64,000 bases of DNA, from the NCBI GenBank assembly GCA_037043455.1, contig JAWPHD010010353.1, positions 1 through 64,000 of the forward strand. Reading direction: 5' to 3'. Under the pieces are notes generated by a model. The model searched no databases and was not told the origin of the DNA. It saw only the letters and a program-made list of their open reading frames with translations. Origin of the DNA: Cyrtodaria siliqua. Taxonomy: Eukaryota > Mollusca > Bivalvia > Adapedonta > Hiatellidae. This document shows positions 12,401 through 26,700 of the stretch, piece by piece (within the stretch, counting starts at the first letter, position 1; every line of letters begins with the position of its first letter). The position numbers and the translations under genes are program-made.

Positions 12401-15400
12401 TTTAGAATAACGGCTGGTGTAAAAAATTCCAAACATGTTTTTGTGTATTTGCAAATGGCCGACAAGAGTTCTTCTCAAACACTAAATCCTCATCTTTTAG
12501 ATACTTTTAAACTGAATGCTGCTAATAGTAATTGCTATTTACAATCAGCTAGATTGGAAGTTGGAAACGGAATTTATTATCCGGAGACTGAATACAGTTA
12601 TGATAATATTATAAAATATTTAGAGATGTTATCAATTATTCTTACAAACAAAATGATAAAGACACTGGAACTTTACTCAGTGTAAGTAATTTTCGAAAGC
12701 ATGTTAGTATGATATATTTTGATTTAAGCCATAGAAGTCGGCATTGATCCAAAATAACTAAATTTGAGATATAAATTAAATACACCTGCTGCTGCTCAAT
12801 ATAAAGTTTATGCTTTGGTCTTATACAAGGACAATTTTGTTATTGATACTGTTGGAAATGAACTATTGTTTAATCTATATTATAATATATATAACTTACC
12901 AAAATTATTCAGTAAATTTATCAGATGTCCAAAAACAGAGTTTAGCGAGGGCTTATGAGAACAAGAGTGAATTAACACTCAGGTTAAAACATTACCAACT
13001 CACTGGGGATTTTCATTTGTTGTTAACAGAAACTCAAATTAAAACTATTAAGAAGGCAAAAAACGACGGAATATATCAAAAACATAAATGAGATCTCAGT
13101 CTAAAAATGGAGGCTTTTTGGGAGCATTAGCTGGTTTGTTGACTAAAACAATATTACCAACAGTTGCTAAATTTGCTCCAAAAATATTAGGGCCTCTAGC
13201 AATAGGAGCACTAAGTGGCTTAGCAAGTACTGGAATTGGTAAACTATTTGGAAATGGAATGGTAACTATTCCTAGTGACAAAAAACAAGCACTGCTTGGA
13301 TCAAATAAATTTACATTTGCGCAAAAAACAAGATAGTAAAGTCTAAAGGTTGTTGCCCTATTACCTTGACAAAGCAACAACGACAAGATGGAGGATTTCT
13401 TGGACTGACTGCATCATTATGACGTCCATTGATTAGTGGTCTAACTGGAAAAGGTTTGCAAGTAGACAGAAAGGGGTAAGGAAAAAGAGTTGATCGTGGA
13501 AATCGTTTACAAGTAGACTCACAAATTAGACCATATAGAAGTATCCCATTCGTAAAAAAAATACTTTTTAAGAACGAGCCTTACTTAGATAAATTGAAAT
13601 GGGCCAAGCAGTTAGGTATTAAAAACTTCAGAGGAGTTTTTAGCAAAAACAAATTACCGATAAAACAAAATAAACAAAAATCTGGTATTATTAATCTTGA
13701 TGCTCATACTGGACCTGGTACACACTGGACTTGTTACAATGATAATTATTACTTCAAAGACGTTTTAACGTACACGCCCAACATAAAATACAACAATATT
13801 CAGTATCAAAATAAAACAAGTGTTCTATGTGGATATGTCTGCCTATTCTTCATTAAAAAGTTACAAGATGGACATAAGATTTATGATGTGACTTTATAAA
13901 ATACTGAAACCTTACAAGCCAATAAAAAATGAAAACATTATACAATCATAATTTGCAAACAAGTTTAGTCTAATCTTATTGATATATGAGTTACTGTATT
14001 AAAGTGTGATTGTTAATGAAATTGATAAAATATGGTCTGCTGACTTGGTTGACATGCAATTGTTTTCAAAATATAATAAAGGTACTAAATACTTGCTTAC
14101 TGTTATTGATGTATTTAGTAAATTTGCTTGGGTTGTGCCAGTTCCAAATAAAACTGGTTTAGAAATTACCTAAGCGTTCCAAACAATCATAAGTACGGGA
14201 AGACAATGTAAATTGCTGTGGGTTTACAAGGGAGTAGAATTTTACAATAAAATATTCAAGCAGTACCTTGTTGATAATAATATTGAAATGTATCATACGT
14301 TTAATTTTGGAAAAGCTGTAGTAATTGAACGATTTAATAGAACATTAAAAGAGGGGATGTGGAAATATTTCACAGCAAACAATACCAATACATATTTAGA
14401 CGTGCTACAGATGATGGTTGATAAGTACAATAATACAACACATTGGAAAAGTCAAGCAACTCCAAGTAGAATATGAAGTAGTTCGTGATGATTTTATGGA
14501 CACCAAAAAAAGCAAAGTTAATAAGCAAAGACGATTGCGGGTTGAAATGGATAAGTACCAACAAGAGCTGGATGAAAACAGGAAAGAGCTTCTTCATCTA
14601 AAATACAAAATAGCAAAGTAGGAAAATAAAAAACTCCACGATAAAATACGATATGTACAGCGATGATGAAGACTACTGTCCGGTTCCGTCTGACTTTGCT
14701 TAATAAATAGCACATGTTTTAGTTGAATTATGTGAGCAAAATATTATGTTATTGAAATGATCAACTGGATTGATAAGTAGTATAGATACTGGGGGTTTCA
14801 GCGATAGTTTCCTAGAATGGGTTTGCTCAAATAATAATATGTTTCAAGGCTTTTGGCTCAAGTATGCTATCATTTAGGTTTTTTGTAAATGATGGTGTAC
14901 CTGGGTTAATAGCCATGGCTGACACATTTATAGTTTCTTGGGTATGAATCCCGCTCTGGGGAACTATGCTGAAACCCCAGTATCTATACTACTATGATTT
15001 ATAGTTTTATTCTATATTGTGTATGTAAAAAGAGTTCCTTCTGGCTTTCTATGATAACAGGATAACAGCAAATTAAATCTAATAATCTAACTAATAATAC
15101 TAATAACAGTTAACAGAATATAAATCAGTTTTTGCAATACGAGTCAGTTTGTGGGTGTCGATGTGGGTGGTGGTGGGTGGGGTTGAGGGGTAACAACAAA
15201 TAAAATTCATCAATCGGAATAACAGATAGCAATAAATATTTTTTCTCAATAACAGATAACAAAGAATAAATTTCGCCAATAGCACATAACATTACATTAA
15301 CCAATAACAGATAACCGTAATCCCCTTCCCCCCACCCCGTCATGTATGTATGAAATCATTAGAAATCGAGAGATGAAGGTCGAGGAATGCTCCTATAAAT

Positions 15401-18400
15401 CCAACTATTCGCTTTTTTCAACGTAAGCGCTGGTGGAAACATTTCAGTAATCATATGAGCAAATAATGGATTTTATTATACTCAGTATATTCTGTTATGA
15501 ATTACAGAAATTTCCAAGTTTTAGAAAATCTATAACATATCCCTTCCTCTACTGTGCTATCTCGCCCAGTGTGCAAGATAGCACAGTAGCCAAATGTTAC
15601 GAACTAAACGATAGACGTCACGATACTACGTCACGAATTGACGTCATGATATTACTCCGCGCTGTCGCCAAAGGAGTGACAGAAGAAGGAATACTTGTGT
15701 CAAAAGACGATTGGAAAGATTTTCATCACAGAATATATATTATATAGTTTAATTAACATTTTTGTCGTCATCGGAAAATAATTCACTCGTGAGAAATATT
15801 CTTGCGATATAAAAACTCGTGCGAAAACGCACTCGTTTCTATATCGCAAGAATCTTTCTGACTCGGGAATTATTTCCCTTATCACTTCAAAAATGTTAAT
15901 TAAACTCTATATCATTATTGAGTATATCTTCTAGATACCGAGATGTATTAATAAATGCATCAATAATGTCACTCTGGCTAGTAGGTGGAAAACTCAAATT
16001 AAAATCTCTTTTATAGCAGTAAAAAAACAAATCTGAGACACAGTTCGTATCCATACGAATAAGAACACCCTGACGGTAAACGTTTTTTCCGTATCTTATA
16101 AAGATAGTATCGAGAAGAAAAGATAACGCTCTACAAACATCAGCTCAAGTCCACATATTATAATTATCATTATGGGCGTTTGTAAAGCAAGACCTGACAT
16201 TATTACAAGCTAGAAAAGTAGTAATTAACTAGTCATCTGTATAAGCTGAATCAGGTTATCTGTGGTACAGGAGTATATAGTGTACAACCCGTACTGTAGT
16301 CAAGGTATCTGTGGTACAGGAGTATATAGTTATCTGTGGTACAGGAGTATACAGTGTACAACCCGTACTTCAGTCAAGGTATCTGTGGTACAGGAGTATA
16401 TAGTTATCTGTGGTACAGGAGTATACAGTGTACAACCCGTACTTCAGTCAAGGTATCTGTGGTACAGGAGTATATAGTTATCTGTGGTACAGGAGTATAC
16501 AGTGTACAACCCGTACTGTAGTACTGTAGTCAAGGTAAATGTGGTACAGGAGTATATAGTTATCTGTGGTACAGGAGTATACAGTGTACAACCCGTACTG
16601 TAGTCAAGATATCTGTGGTACAGGAGTATATAGTTATCTGTGGTACAGGAGTATATAGTTATCTGTGGTACAGGAGTATATAGTGTACAACCCGTACTGT
16701 AGTCAAGGTATTTGTGGTACAGGAGTATAAAGTTCTCCGTGGTACAGGAGTATATAGTTATCTTTGGTACAGGAGTATATAGTGTACAACCCGTACTGTA
16801 GTCAAGGTATTTGTGGTACAGGAGTATAAAGTTCTCCGTGGTACAGGAGTATATAGTTATCTTTGGTACAGGAGTATATAGTGTACAACCCGTACTGTAG
16901 TCAAGGTATCTGTGGTACAGGAGTATATTGTTATCTGTGGTACAGGAGTATACAGTGTACAACCCGTACTGTAGTCAAGGTATCTGTGGTACAGGAGAAT
17001 ATAGTTATCTGTGGTACAGGAGTATACAGTGTTCAACCCGTACCGTAGTCAAGATATCTGTGTACATAAGTATAGAGTTATCTGTGGTACAGGAGTATAC
17101 AGTGTTCAACCCGTACTGTAGTCAAGGTATCTGTTGTACAGGAGTATATAGTTATCTCTGGTACAGGAGTATATAGTTATCTCTGGTACAGGAGTATATA
17201 GTGTATAACCCGTACTGTAGTCAAGGTATCTGTGGTACAGGAGTATATATATATCTATGGTATAGGAGTATATAGTTATCTGTGGTACAGGAGTATACAG
17301 TGTACAACCCGTACTGTAGTCAAGGTATCTGTGGTACAGGAGTATATAGTTATCTGTGGTACAGGAGTATATAGTGTACAACCCGTACTGTAGTCAAGGT
17401 ATCTGTGGTACAGGAGTATATAGTTATCTGTGGTACAGGAGTATATAGTTATCTGTTATCTGTGGTACAGGAGTATATAGTTATCTGTGGTACAGGAGTA
17501 TATAGTGTACAACCCGTACTGTAGTCAAGGTATCTGTGGTACAGCAGTATATATTTATCTGTCGTACAGGAGTATATAGTTATCTGTGGAACAGGATTAT
17601 ATAGTGTACAACCCGTACTGTAGTCAAGGTATCTGTGGTACAGCAGTATATATTTATCTGTCGTACAGGAGTATATAGTTATCTGTGGTACAGGAGTATA
17701 CAGTGTACAACCCGTACTGTAGTCAAGGTATCTGTGGTACAGGAGTATATAGTTATCTGTGGTACAGGAGTATATAGTGTACAACCCGTACTGTAGTCAA
17801 GGTATCTGTGGTACAGCAGTATATAGTCATCTGTGGTACAGGAGTATATAGTTATCTGTGGAACAGGATTATATAGTGTACAACCCGTACTGTAGTCAAG
17901 GTATCTGTGGTACAGCAGTATATATTTATCTGTCGTACAGGAGTATATAGTTATCTGTGGTACAGGAGTATACAGTGTACAACCCGTACTGTAGTCAAGG
18001 TATCTGTGGTACAGGAGTATATAGTTATCTGTGGTACAGGAGTATATAGTGTACAACCCGTACTGTAGTCAAGGTATCTGTGGTACAGGAGTATATAGTT
18101 ATCTGTGGTACAGGAGTATATAGTTATCTGTTATCTGTGGTACAGGAGTATATAGTTATCTGTGGTACAGGAGTATATAGTGTACAACCCGTACTGTAGT
18201 CAAGGTATCTGTGGTACAGCAGTATATATTTATCTGTCGTACAGGAGTATATAGTTATCTGTGGAACAGGATTATATAGTGTACAACCCGTACTGTAGTC
18301 AAGGTGTCTGTGGTACAGGAGTATATAGTTATCTGTGGTACAGGAGTATATAGTGTATAACCCGTACTGTAGTCAAGGTATATGTGGTACAGGAGTATAT

Positions 18401-21400
18401 AGGTATCTGTGGTACACGAGTATATAGTGTACAATCCGTACTGTAGTCAAGGTATCTGTGGTACAGGAGTATATAGTTATCTATAATACAGGAGTATATA
18501 ATGTACAACCCGTACTGTAGACAAGGTATCTGTGGTGTAGGAGTATATAGTTATCTGTGGTACAGGAGTATATAGTTATCTGTGGTACAGGAGTATATAG
18601 TGTACAACCCGTACTGTAGAAAAGTCATAGGTGCTAAGAGTAGAGGAATGGCTATGTTTACACCGTAATTTATTAAGGACTTCTCCGGAGTTCTTGATCG
18701 ACCAAAATAGATCGATTCCTGAATTTTCAAAAACCTTTTCGCAATATTTTTTAATAGCGGAAACACGTCATTTTTTTAGTAATATAATTATTAATAGTTA
18801 AAATGCAAATTATGTAGAAAAACTTACGGAACGCCTCAAGCCTTAAAGGCCTAGCTGTGTAGTCCTGGAGAACTTATGGGTGATTGACATGTGCTGCAGT
18901 GAAGGAACTATTATTCCTAATTGAAGCCATACATATAACAGCATGGGGTGCAAATTGATATGGTTCAGACTAGTCGGTACGATGCTTAGAATTTAGAGAT
19001 CTTATCAGACAGAGAATTACACATGATTGGGAGAGTATTTGTATTGTGTAATTAAGACAAACTACTTTTTATCATTACATTTTGATTGTTCATTATCAGG
19101 AAAATTCACTGAGAGTTACATATTTTGTAATCCACCTAATTATAATAGTTCCTTGATATACATTTTATTCCCATTTATGATGCATGTAGAGTGCTCCTTT
19201 TGGATTTTGATCAAATGTCCTCATCTGTGTCAACACAAATTTCGGCATGACTTCTCCCCCATTGGCACGTGCCTGCTTCACGCGTAATTTTTTAATTACA
19301 TAACAACAGTAATTACAATCATACTAATATATATCTAGCAATCTAAGGATTTGCATAGTATTGTTTTATTAATTTATTAAAAGTCATTAACGGAATATGA
19401 TTTTGTTTCATGTTTATTTACCAATTTCATTAATATTTGTTAATAACAAAATAAATCATGTCTGATTAATATACATTTTTTATATCCCCCGCAAAACGAA
19501 GTTTGGAGTGGGGTATACTGGAATCGGCTTGTCCGTCTGTCTGTCATTCCGTCCGTCCGCCTGTCCATAGACGCAATTCTTGTCCGGGCTATTTCTCAAT
19601 AACTCCTACTTAGAATTTCGTGGAGTGCGTGGTCCAGTGGTGGAGCGCCGAACTCCTGATCGAGAGGTCGTGGGTTCGATCCTCCGTCGCGCCACGTTAT
19701 TTATCTTTGAGCAAGATAATAATTCCACATTGCTTAGTACTGGTTCTACCCAGGAAGCCATTAATGTGTGATTAATCTAAGTTGCAAGAACTTGTTTCGC
19801 AATCGATGTAACATAAATATGTTTAAAACTTAGAATTTCGCGAAACTTGCTAGGAAGTATCAATATCGAGTGGACATGCGCATTCTATCATAACGTTTCG
19901 GTTCGATATTTTCCCCTGAGTTATGGCCCTTTGCATTTCTAATATATATATAATTTTTAATATATTATATATATATATAATACCGTAGACGCAGTCCTTG
20001 TCCGGGCTGTTTCTCAATAATTCCTTCTTAGAATTTTGCGCAACTTGCTAAGAAGTATCAATATCTAGTGGATATGCGCATACTATTATGACGTTCCGGG
20101 TCGATATTTTTCCACTGAGTTATGCCCCTTTGTATTTCTAATATACTTGGTAGTCAAATAGGAAATTCTTGTCCGCGCTATTTCTCTTTAACCCCATGTT
20201 ATAATTTCTTGAAACTTGCTACAAAGCATCAATATCAAGTGAATATGCGCATATTGTCGGGACGTTCCGGTTCGATAATTTTCCAATGTGTTATGGCCCT
20301 TTGTATTTCTAATATTTATATATAATACAAAATTCTTTTCCGGGCTATTTTAGAGTACTTATTTTTACATACATCTTAGTAGCGGTTTTTAATATATGTT
20401 TCTCTGCGAGACTATCAAGAAATGTTCATATGATGTTTAAGAGTTAAATTTGTTAATTGATAATACTACAAAAATCTTTAATGTTAGCTTATACTACCCT
20501 CTCATATACAGTATTACTTGAATAATTTAGAGGTTATATATGAAATTAGAAAATGACAGATATATATTACATTGTGTTCCCATGCTTTCCTGATAATTAT
20601 ATTATCAGCTGTCTAGACCCTTATATGGTAAAATAAGCATATTTCACACTTTTTCATTTTGTTCCAATTTTCTTCCAGATTCATTCCATATTTTATCCCA
20701 TACAAGTGTCACAAACTAAAATATGGAATGGGAACTTTAGACTATAGAATGGAATGGAATGCGATTGGAATCAACCTCTCATACCATTCTAATTCCACTC
20801 CATCCCAGGTTTTAGACTATGCCGATACATAGTGCAATTAAACCATACGTTTTTGCAAAAAAATATTTTTGTCCGCCATGTTTGAACCGGAGCAACCATC
20901 CCCTTGCCGCGGGTTAAACTATAGTTGACTGATGATGTCATTCTGGTTAAACCATTGCGTATTCGTTCTAACCATAGTTAAACTACGGCTACTATGGTTC
21001 GTGATCACTTCCACTCCATGTCTATCTCCGGAAGTAGCTACTGGTTTCCCGTTACGTACTTTTGACACCTGTATACTTGGCAGAAATCGGAAACAAAAGG
21101 GATACTTATTTTCAAACTCATAGTAAGTGGACAAAAGTTGATAACGTTAATGGGATTTTCATCCCCTAATAACTAAGTGGAAATAATTCCCGCTACCCGA
21201 ATATTTTGGAACTTCATTTTACTTTGTTTTCTTCGACTATTTAAGTTACTAAAAAATCGGCGCTTAAAACTGCGTGCGTAAGTGACGTCAGACAACGGAC
21301 GAAAATGTCGCTTAAAGCTGCATGCGTAAGTCACGTCAGACAAGGGACGAAAATGACGTAAATTATCCAGAGGCTTAACGTAGTCGTGTCAAAGTCATGT

Positions 21401-23725
21401 AATACTTTTGCTTGATTTGATTCAATGATAATCGGTGTAGCTCATATTTCTCAATGACTGCAAATGAACTGGGGATGATCATAACTCCTCAAGACAACTG
21501 TACATGTAATGATAGAATTCAGGCCATTTCGATAATCTATTCTCCAATTTGTTAATCTTTTATTCACTATTTGGCATGTTTCTGTGTCAATGACGACCAA
21601 GGAATTTCAATATACTGGCGGTGAAAACTAGCTCAAATAATGTATTTAATATTTATTTTAGAAAAATGTAATGAATAGTTTAATCACCATGAGTTTTTCA
21701 ATACATTATTACTATCCCGTATTGAAAAAAACTCATTATAATAAAACTGTATATATGTAAGTTCTGCTAAATGACATTTTGCTTATTCGGATACAATTAG
21801 CTGTTATCAAAGAGAGTCGAAAATTAAACGTTCACATTTCAAACACACGTATTGTAATATAAAGTAAAATTACACCAACAAGGCAACGGCTGTTCTTATA
21901 TTACTACTTTGCCTTCATTAAATAACAAGGTTGTATTGCAGTTCTTTATATTTATCATATTTGTCAACATAAGACATTGGGTCATATTCTTTTCTTCTAA
22001 TGTAAGCGTAAATTGAAATAGGATTTTCCTCAAATTGTACATGGCATTTAATAGCATACAGTTTGAATATAAGTTATGTGGTTAAAACATCGTGGTTGGC
22101 AATACTGGAAAACACCATTGACTACTTTCAAATATAGAATAACATGCTTTTTATTAACGATAACTGTTCTTTTCATTTCAGATATAGCTACATTCAACTA
22201 TGGGCCATACTCATTAATGAAACTCACTTTAAAATAAAGTACAATGTTTATGTTTCGTTTTTTAAGATCTAAATAAAGTTGCAAATCGCGTGAAATTGAA
22301 CATATATCATTGAATAGGTGCCAAATGAGTTTGCATCACATCCATAGCTCTGTTTCGTTTATGCGGTGCACTTGCCATTTTGCTACATCATATTCCTATT
22401 GTTTTATATTTGGAATGTAAGTTTGCATGCGGTGAAATATGCAGGCTGTTATGCATGCTACATTCAGGTTTAAACACGTTTGCTTTGTGCTTTCGGGGAG
22501 TTTTGGTTAAGAGATCTTTCACATGCAGAATGGTAGAAACCAATTAGAGTTCAGATATATACTTTTAATACGAATATGGCGCAGTTGGTTAAGGTGCCGT
22601 CTACTATATATCTACTAACTTGAAGATTCAGCGTTCTAGCCCCATATAAGGCACAATTTATTTAACACCATATTATGTTAAATTATTTCAAATATGTTAA
22701 ACGAAACTACTACGGAAATATTTGATTGGTTCCTACCATTATGCATGTGAGTACTCTGTAAACATCATTTATAAGTATGTTGTGAGTTTTAAAGGGTGTA
22801 TGTACAAACCAAATGGCACCTCATCATCGTGTGAATTAGTGGAGCTTATGGGTCAAGCCAAACCATGAAACACATTTGTCAATTATGTAGAGAGAATAAC
22901 ATGCGAATATATTAAACTAGCTTTTAAATAATTACAAATACTTTACATTTATTTACTAACAAATCGGTTTAACAGATTGAAAGTTTAATATTAAAGTATA
23001 CTAACTGTGTGTGATTACTGTATTACGAGGCATACTATGACACCTTCGTCCATTATGTTTGTCTCACTATAACTATGTCTTCTAATAGTTAGTATGTTTA
23101 TTTATTGAAGCTAAATCGCACGGGGTATATTGCACGGTTTTCGGTTGACTTATGAAATGTGTAAGTCAAATGCGATGAACGGACAATTCAGATTAGAATA
23201 CAAAACAAATACTTGTACAAATTATACTCACGAATATGAAATTTCTTCTTTGTTTGTATCACACTAATTAAAAACAATGTTACCAATACAGCGTACTTTG
23301 TTTCAGAGAAACAGAGACTCAAAGGTTTCAAGGTAATAGGTCAGTCTGCCATCAGTACCAGCGTTGTACTTTATGATGATAGTAATGCCAATACTCCCAG
23401 ATACAGTGCATTAGTTATATCTATCCAACTTACTGATGCGCGGTTGTTTTCTTCCATAAACATAACGATACCGAGCTCTCCGCTTAATCTTTGTGAAGTT
23501 CAAATATTTGCAGGTAAGTTTCTTTAAACTATATTATTGTCAAATACGAATATGTTTAATATAAACAGTATAATTCTGACGAATTGTGCACCTTTAATAA
23601 ATGGTTAATATTGTATTAGTCATTTACAACAATTCTTCAGAGCATTGTAAATTGCCATTGCAAAAGTCATTTCCCTCAAACATCATTCTTGACACACACT
23701 CACACACGCACACGCACACACAAAA

Positions 23726-23758
<33 letters not shown>

Positions 23759-26700
23759 GAGTAATATAGTTATTGTTGTTGTCAAACAATTTGACAAACG
23801 ACTGATTCCATTACAACATTAAGATTTACAAGTACTATACATACATAATGATAATGATAACAGATCTTTCACTATGATACGTAACCGAATATAAAACTCA
23901 AAGGAAAACGTTCAAAACATGTTGTGATACAAAGCAGGTAAGTACTAATTGAGGAGTTTTCACAACAATGGGCATTACATGGCATCTACAACTTTAGGTC
24001 CATTTAAAAGATTTGCATAGATCAATTAATAATCTACTGCATACAACACTCATTCATCAGAGTCTCAGTTACTGCTTGTCTAATATTTGTACGTTGTATA
24101 CTTCATCACAAGCATGTCAACCACCAACTGCTATCCCCAATGTCAAATATAGTCCAGTACAGGATGGTTATGGTGTCGGTTCAATGATAACAGCGACCTG
24201 TGAGAATGGATACAAATTATACGGGAGTAACCAAATGACATGCCAGAGAAACGGATCATGGAGTGCAAAACCTAAATGTATCGACGATAGTTGCAATAAT
24301 CTGAATGACGTAATCAACGGTAAATACAAATTTAATGGAGTTATCTATGAATCAGAAAATCGGATGTTGGGAGACGTCATTACTGTAGCCTGTGATCGCG
24401 GATATAAACTAACATCAGGCCCGAGTCAAAGAACATGTACTTTGTATGAGGACTTATTATCTAACATGTACGTAGCATGGAACGGCACGTCTCCTACATG
24501 TAGCTTAATAACGTGTTCGTGGCCTGTAACATTTACTGGCGGACATTATGAAGCAAAACAATTAAACACTGACAAAAACAGCATACCATATGGTACAGTT
24601 CTACATGCCGTATGTGCCAACGATTTGTTAAAGTTTACTGGAGATGAAAACAGGACATGCGGAGATAACAGTATCTGGAGTGGAGCTGCACCGTCATGCG
24701 GTAAGATATATACTTATGCCACAGTAGAATAGAAAAGATTGTCAATGTTCAATATGTCATCCAAATATCGAGAGGTGTCATTAAATGCTTCAATAACATA
24801 TGCCTGAGTATCTGGCGTAAGACTCAAAATGAAATCTCTTTCATAGAAATACAGGAGGGGTGCACGTCAAGGGTACCAACAATTTATCTATAAACGGTAG
24901 TTCCATACCTGACGAAAATAGTATCTAATAGGAACATGAGTGCTACACAAACTCCTTGGTCCACATAGTGCCATTAGTAAAAAACGCTTTAAAGGGATTG
25001 TAGCGACACAGCCAAACAAGCTCTATTATTTTATTGAGAGTTCTGAAAAACTTGGCAAAAGGTAAAATAATTATCAAAATCGGATGATAAACAAAAAAGA
25101 TGTGACCATTTAAAGAGTGTTCTAAAACGGATATGGGAGCCGCCATTTTAGAACTATGACATCATAGTTCCATATTACCATATATGGATTATTGATAAAT
25201 ATCATTTAAAACGAAGAAAATCATTGCAAATGAATGCATAAATGTTTACTGGTCATATAAAGCATTATTGCCATTAAGTATTACATATTTTTCATACAAT
25301 TACTGTCATTTTTCCCTATAAATGTGTAAATTTTCATATTTATAACTATTCCACATATGGTAATTTAGAACCGTGATGTCATAGCTCTCAAAATGGCCGC
25401 TTCCATATCTGTTTCAATAGAAACTTCAAAGGATCATATCTTCTTTTTTTATCATCCGATTTTGATATTTCTTTCACCCTTATTCAAGTTTTACCGAACT
25501 CTGAATATTAAAGATGTTTGACTGTGTCGCTACATACCCTTAAATATTGTTACATGCCAAAAATATAGTTTTTCTCTCGCGAACGTTTTTTGAATAAGAG
25601 CAATGAGTTTGTCTTTGATACCTTGATGTGGCAACGTTGAAAAGAAATGTGTTGGAAAATCAAAAGTACTTATAGATGAAATTACTTTTATTGCAAATTG
25701 TATCAAAAAAGTCTCTTGATTTTTTTAATGGACCAAAACTAATTAATCCCAATGTTGTCATAAGCTTTAGCACACCATAATTTAACGTGATCTTTAACGG
25801 CAGTAAGACAAGTTAATAGTTAGGAGATGTTTGTAGTGGTGCAGGCACTAACATTTAAAATAAATCGTGCTCAATAAGCCTTATAGTAAGTAATTATATA
25901 GTTAAGTGGAATGTATTGCTTTATTCTAGATAAAAGCCATATTAGCGTTTATGATATGAGTTACTCTATTTTGTCCTTATGGATAGTCTTCTAATCCGAC
26001 CTCATATATAAATGTTTCCTGGTTAAATTAAAACATCTCTGCAATATGCACGATATATCATTTCATTAGTTTTGATATAATTTTCCTCCAATATAATGTA
26101 CTACAATACAACTTTTGGAAAGGAGCAAAGTAGATCGCAACAGTGAACTAATATTTTAAGGTGTTATATGATGTGTTATCATACGTGATATCGTTTCTTA
26201 AACGAAGCTGTGAAATACGGTTTGTTCTATGACACTCTAATAATTGCTGTTATAATATTTCAGTTGCTTTGTGTAATGCACCAAACGTTACCAAGGGTCG
26301 CTACGAAACATATGGGTCGAAACCAAAACTCCAATATGAACAGGGACAAAACATCAGCATCATATGTGACGATGGATTTAAGTTGAACTCTACAAATACA
26401 GAAAGAACTTGTGGTACTGACCATCAGTGGAATGGAGGAGACGTAGACTGCAACGGTAAGCTGATATTGTAAACTGTTCTTTATCTTCATAAGGGCTTTG
26501 TTTGATTTTTAAAAGTTAGATATATAGCAGAACTAAAGTGGATGAAAAACTTGCAGACACCTTCTCCACTGGGCCTTAATGATAATATTTATCAACAAGG
26601 AAATATTTCAAAACAGTGTTATATTGACATTTTTGTTATATTTTCATTCGAAAGCGTATATCTAGGTCTCATGGTTGTAGACGTATTGGTAACATCAAAC

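Larger units (their letters stand above)
6911..14640 (+). mobile_element. Polinton/Maverick element 1, decayed, ends missing
   Basis: Eight or nine recognisable Polinton genes lie here: one on the minus strand at the left, then packaging ATPase, coiled-coil protein, minor capsid, small membrane-type protein, major capsid, a hydrophobic virion-type protein, cysteine protease and integrase, all on the plus strand. No DNA polymerase gene and no terminal inverted repeats are seen, so it is an internal fragment. Nearly every gene has stops and frameshifts, and a LINE is nested in the minor capsid gene. It sits in the intron that splits the receptor lectin domain, mostly in the same orientation as the host gene. 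Confidence 0.85.

Noticed and set aside
16444..16962. 172-codon minus-strand frame as a repetitive protein
   Set aside because: It runs through the satellite, changes phase with each 74-bp unit, has no start context, and similar frames occur on both strands wherever the unit lacks stops.
16256..18620. CRISPR-like alternation of repeat and spacer
   Set aside because: Both unit types are repeated, no unique spacers exist, and the genome is eukaryotic.
19621..19695. Functional tRNA gene
   Set aside because: A and B boxes are present but the sequence is the head of a 207-bp SINE with target duplication, and the same body follows the copy at 63230.
23601..23822. His/Thr-rich ORF
   Set aside because: Product of the (CA)n microsatellite.
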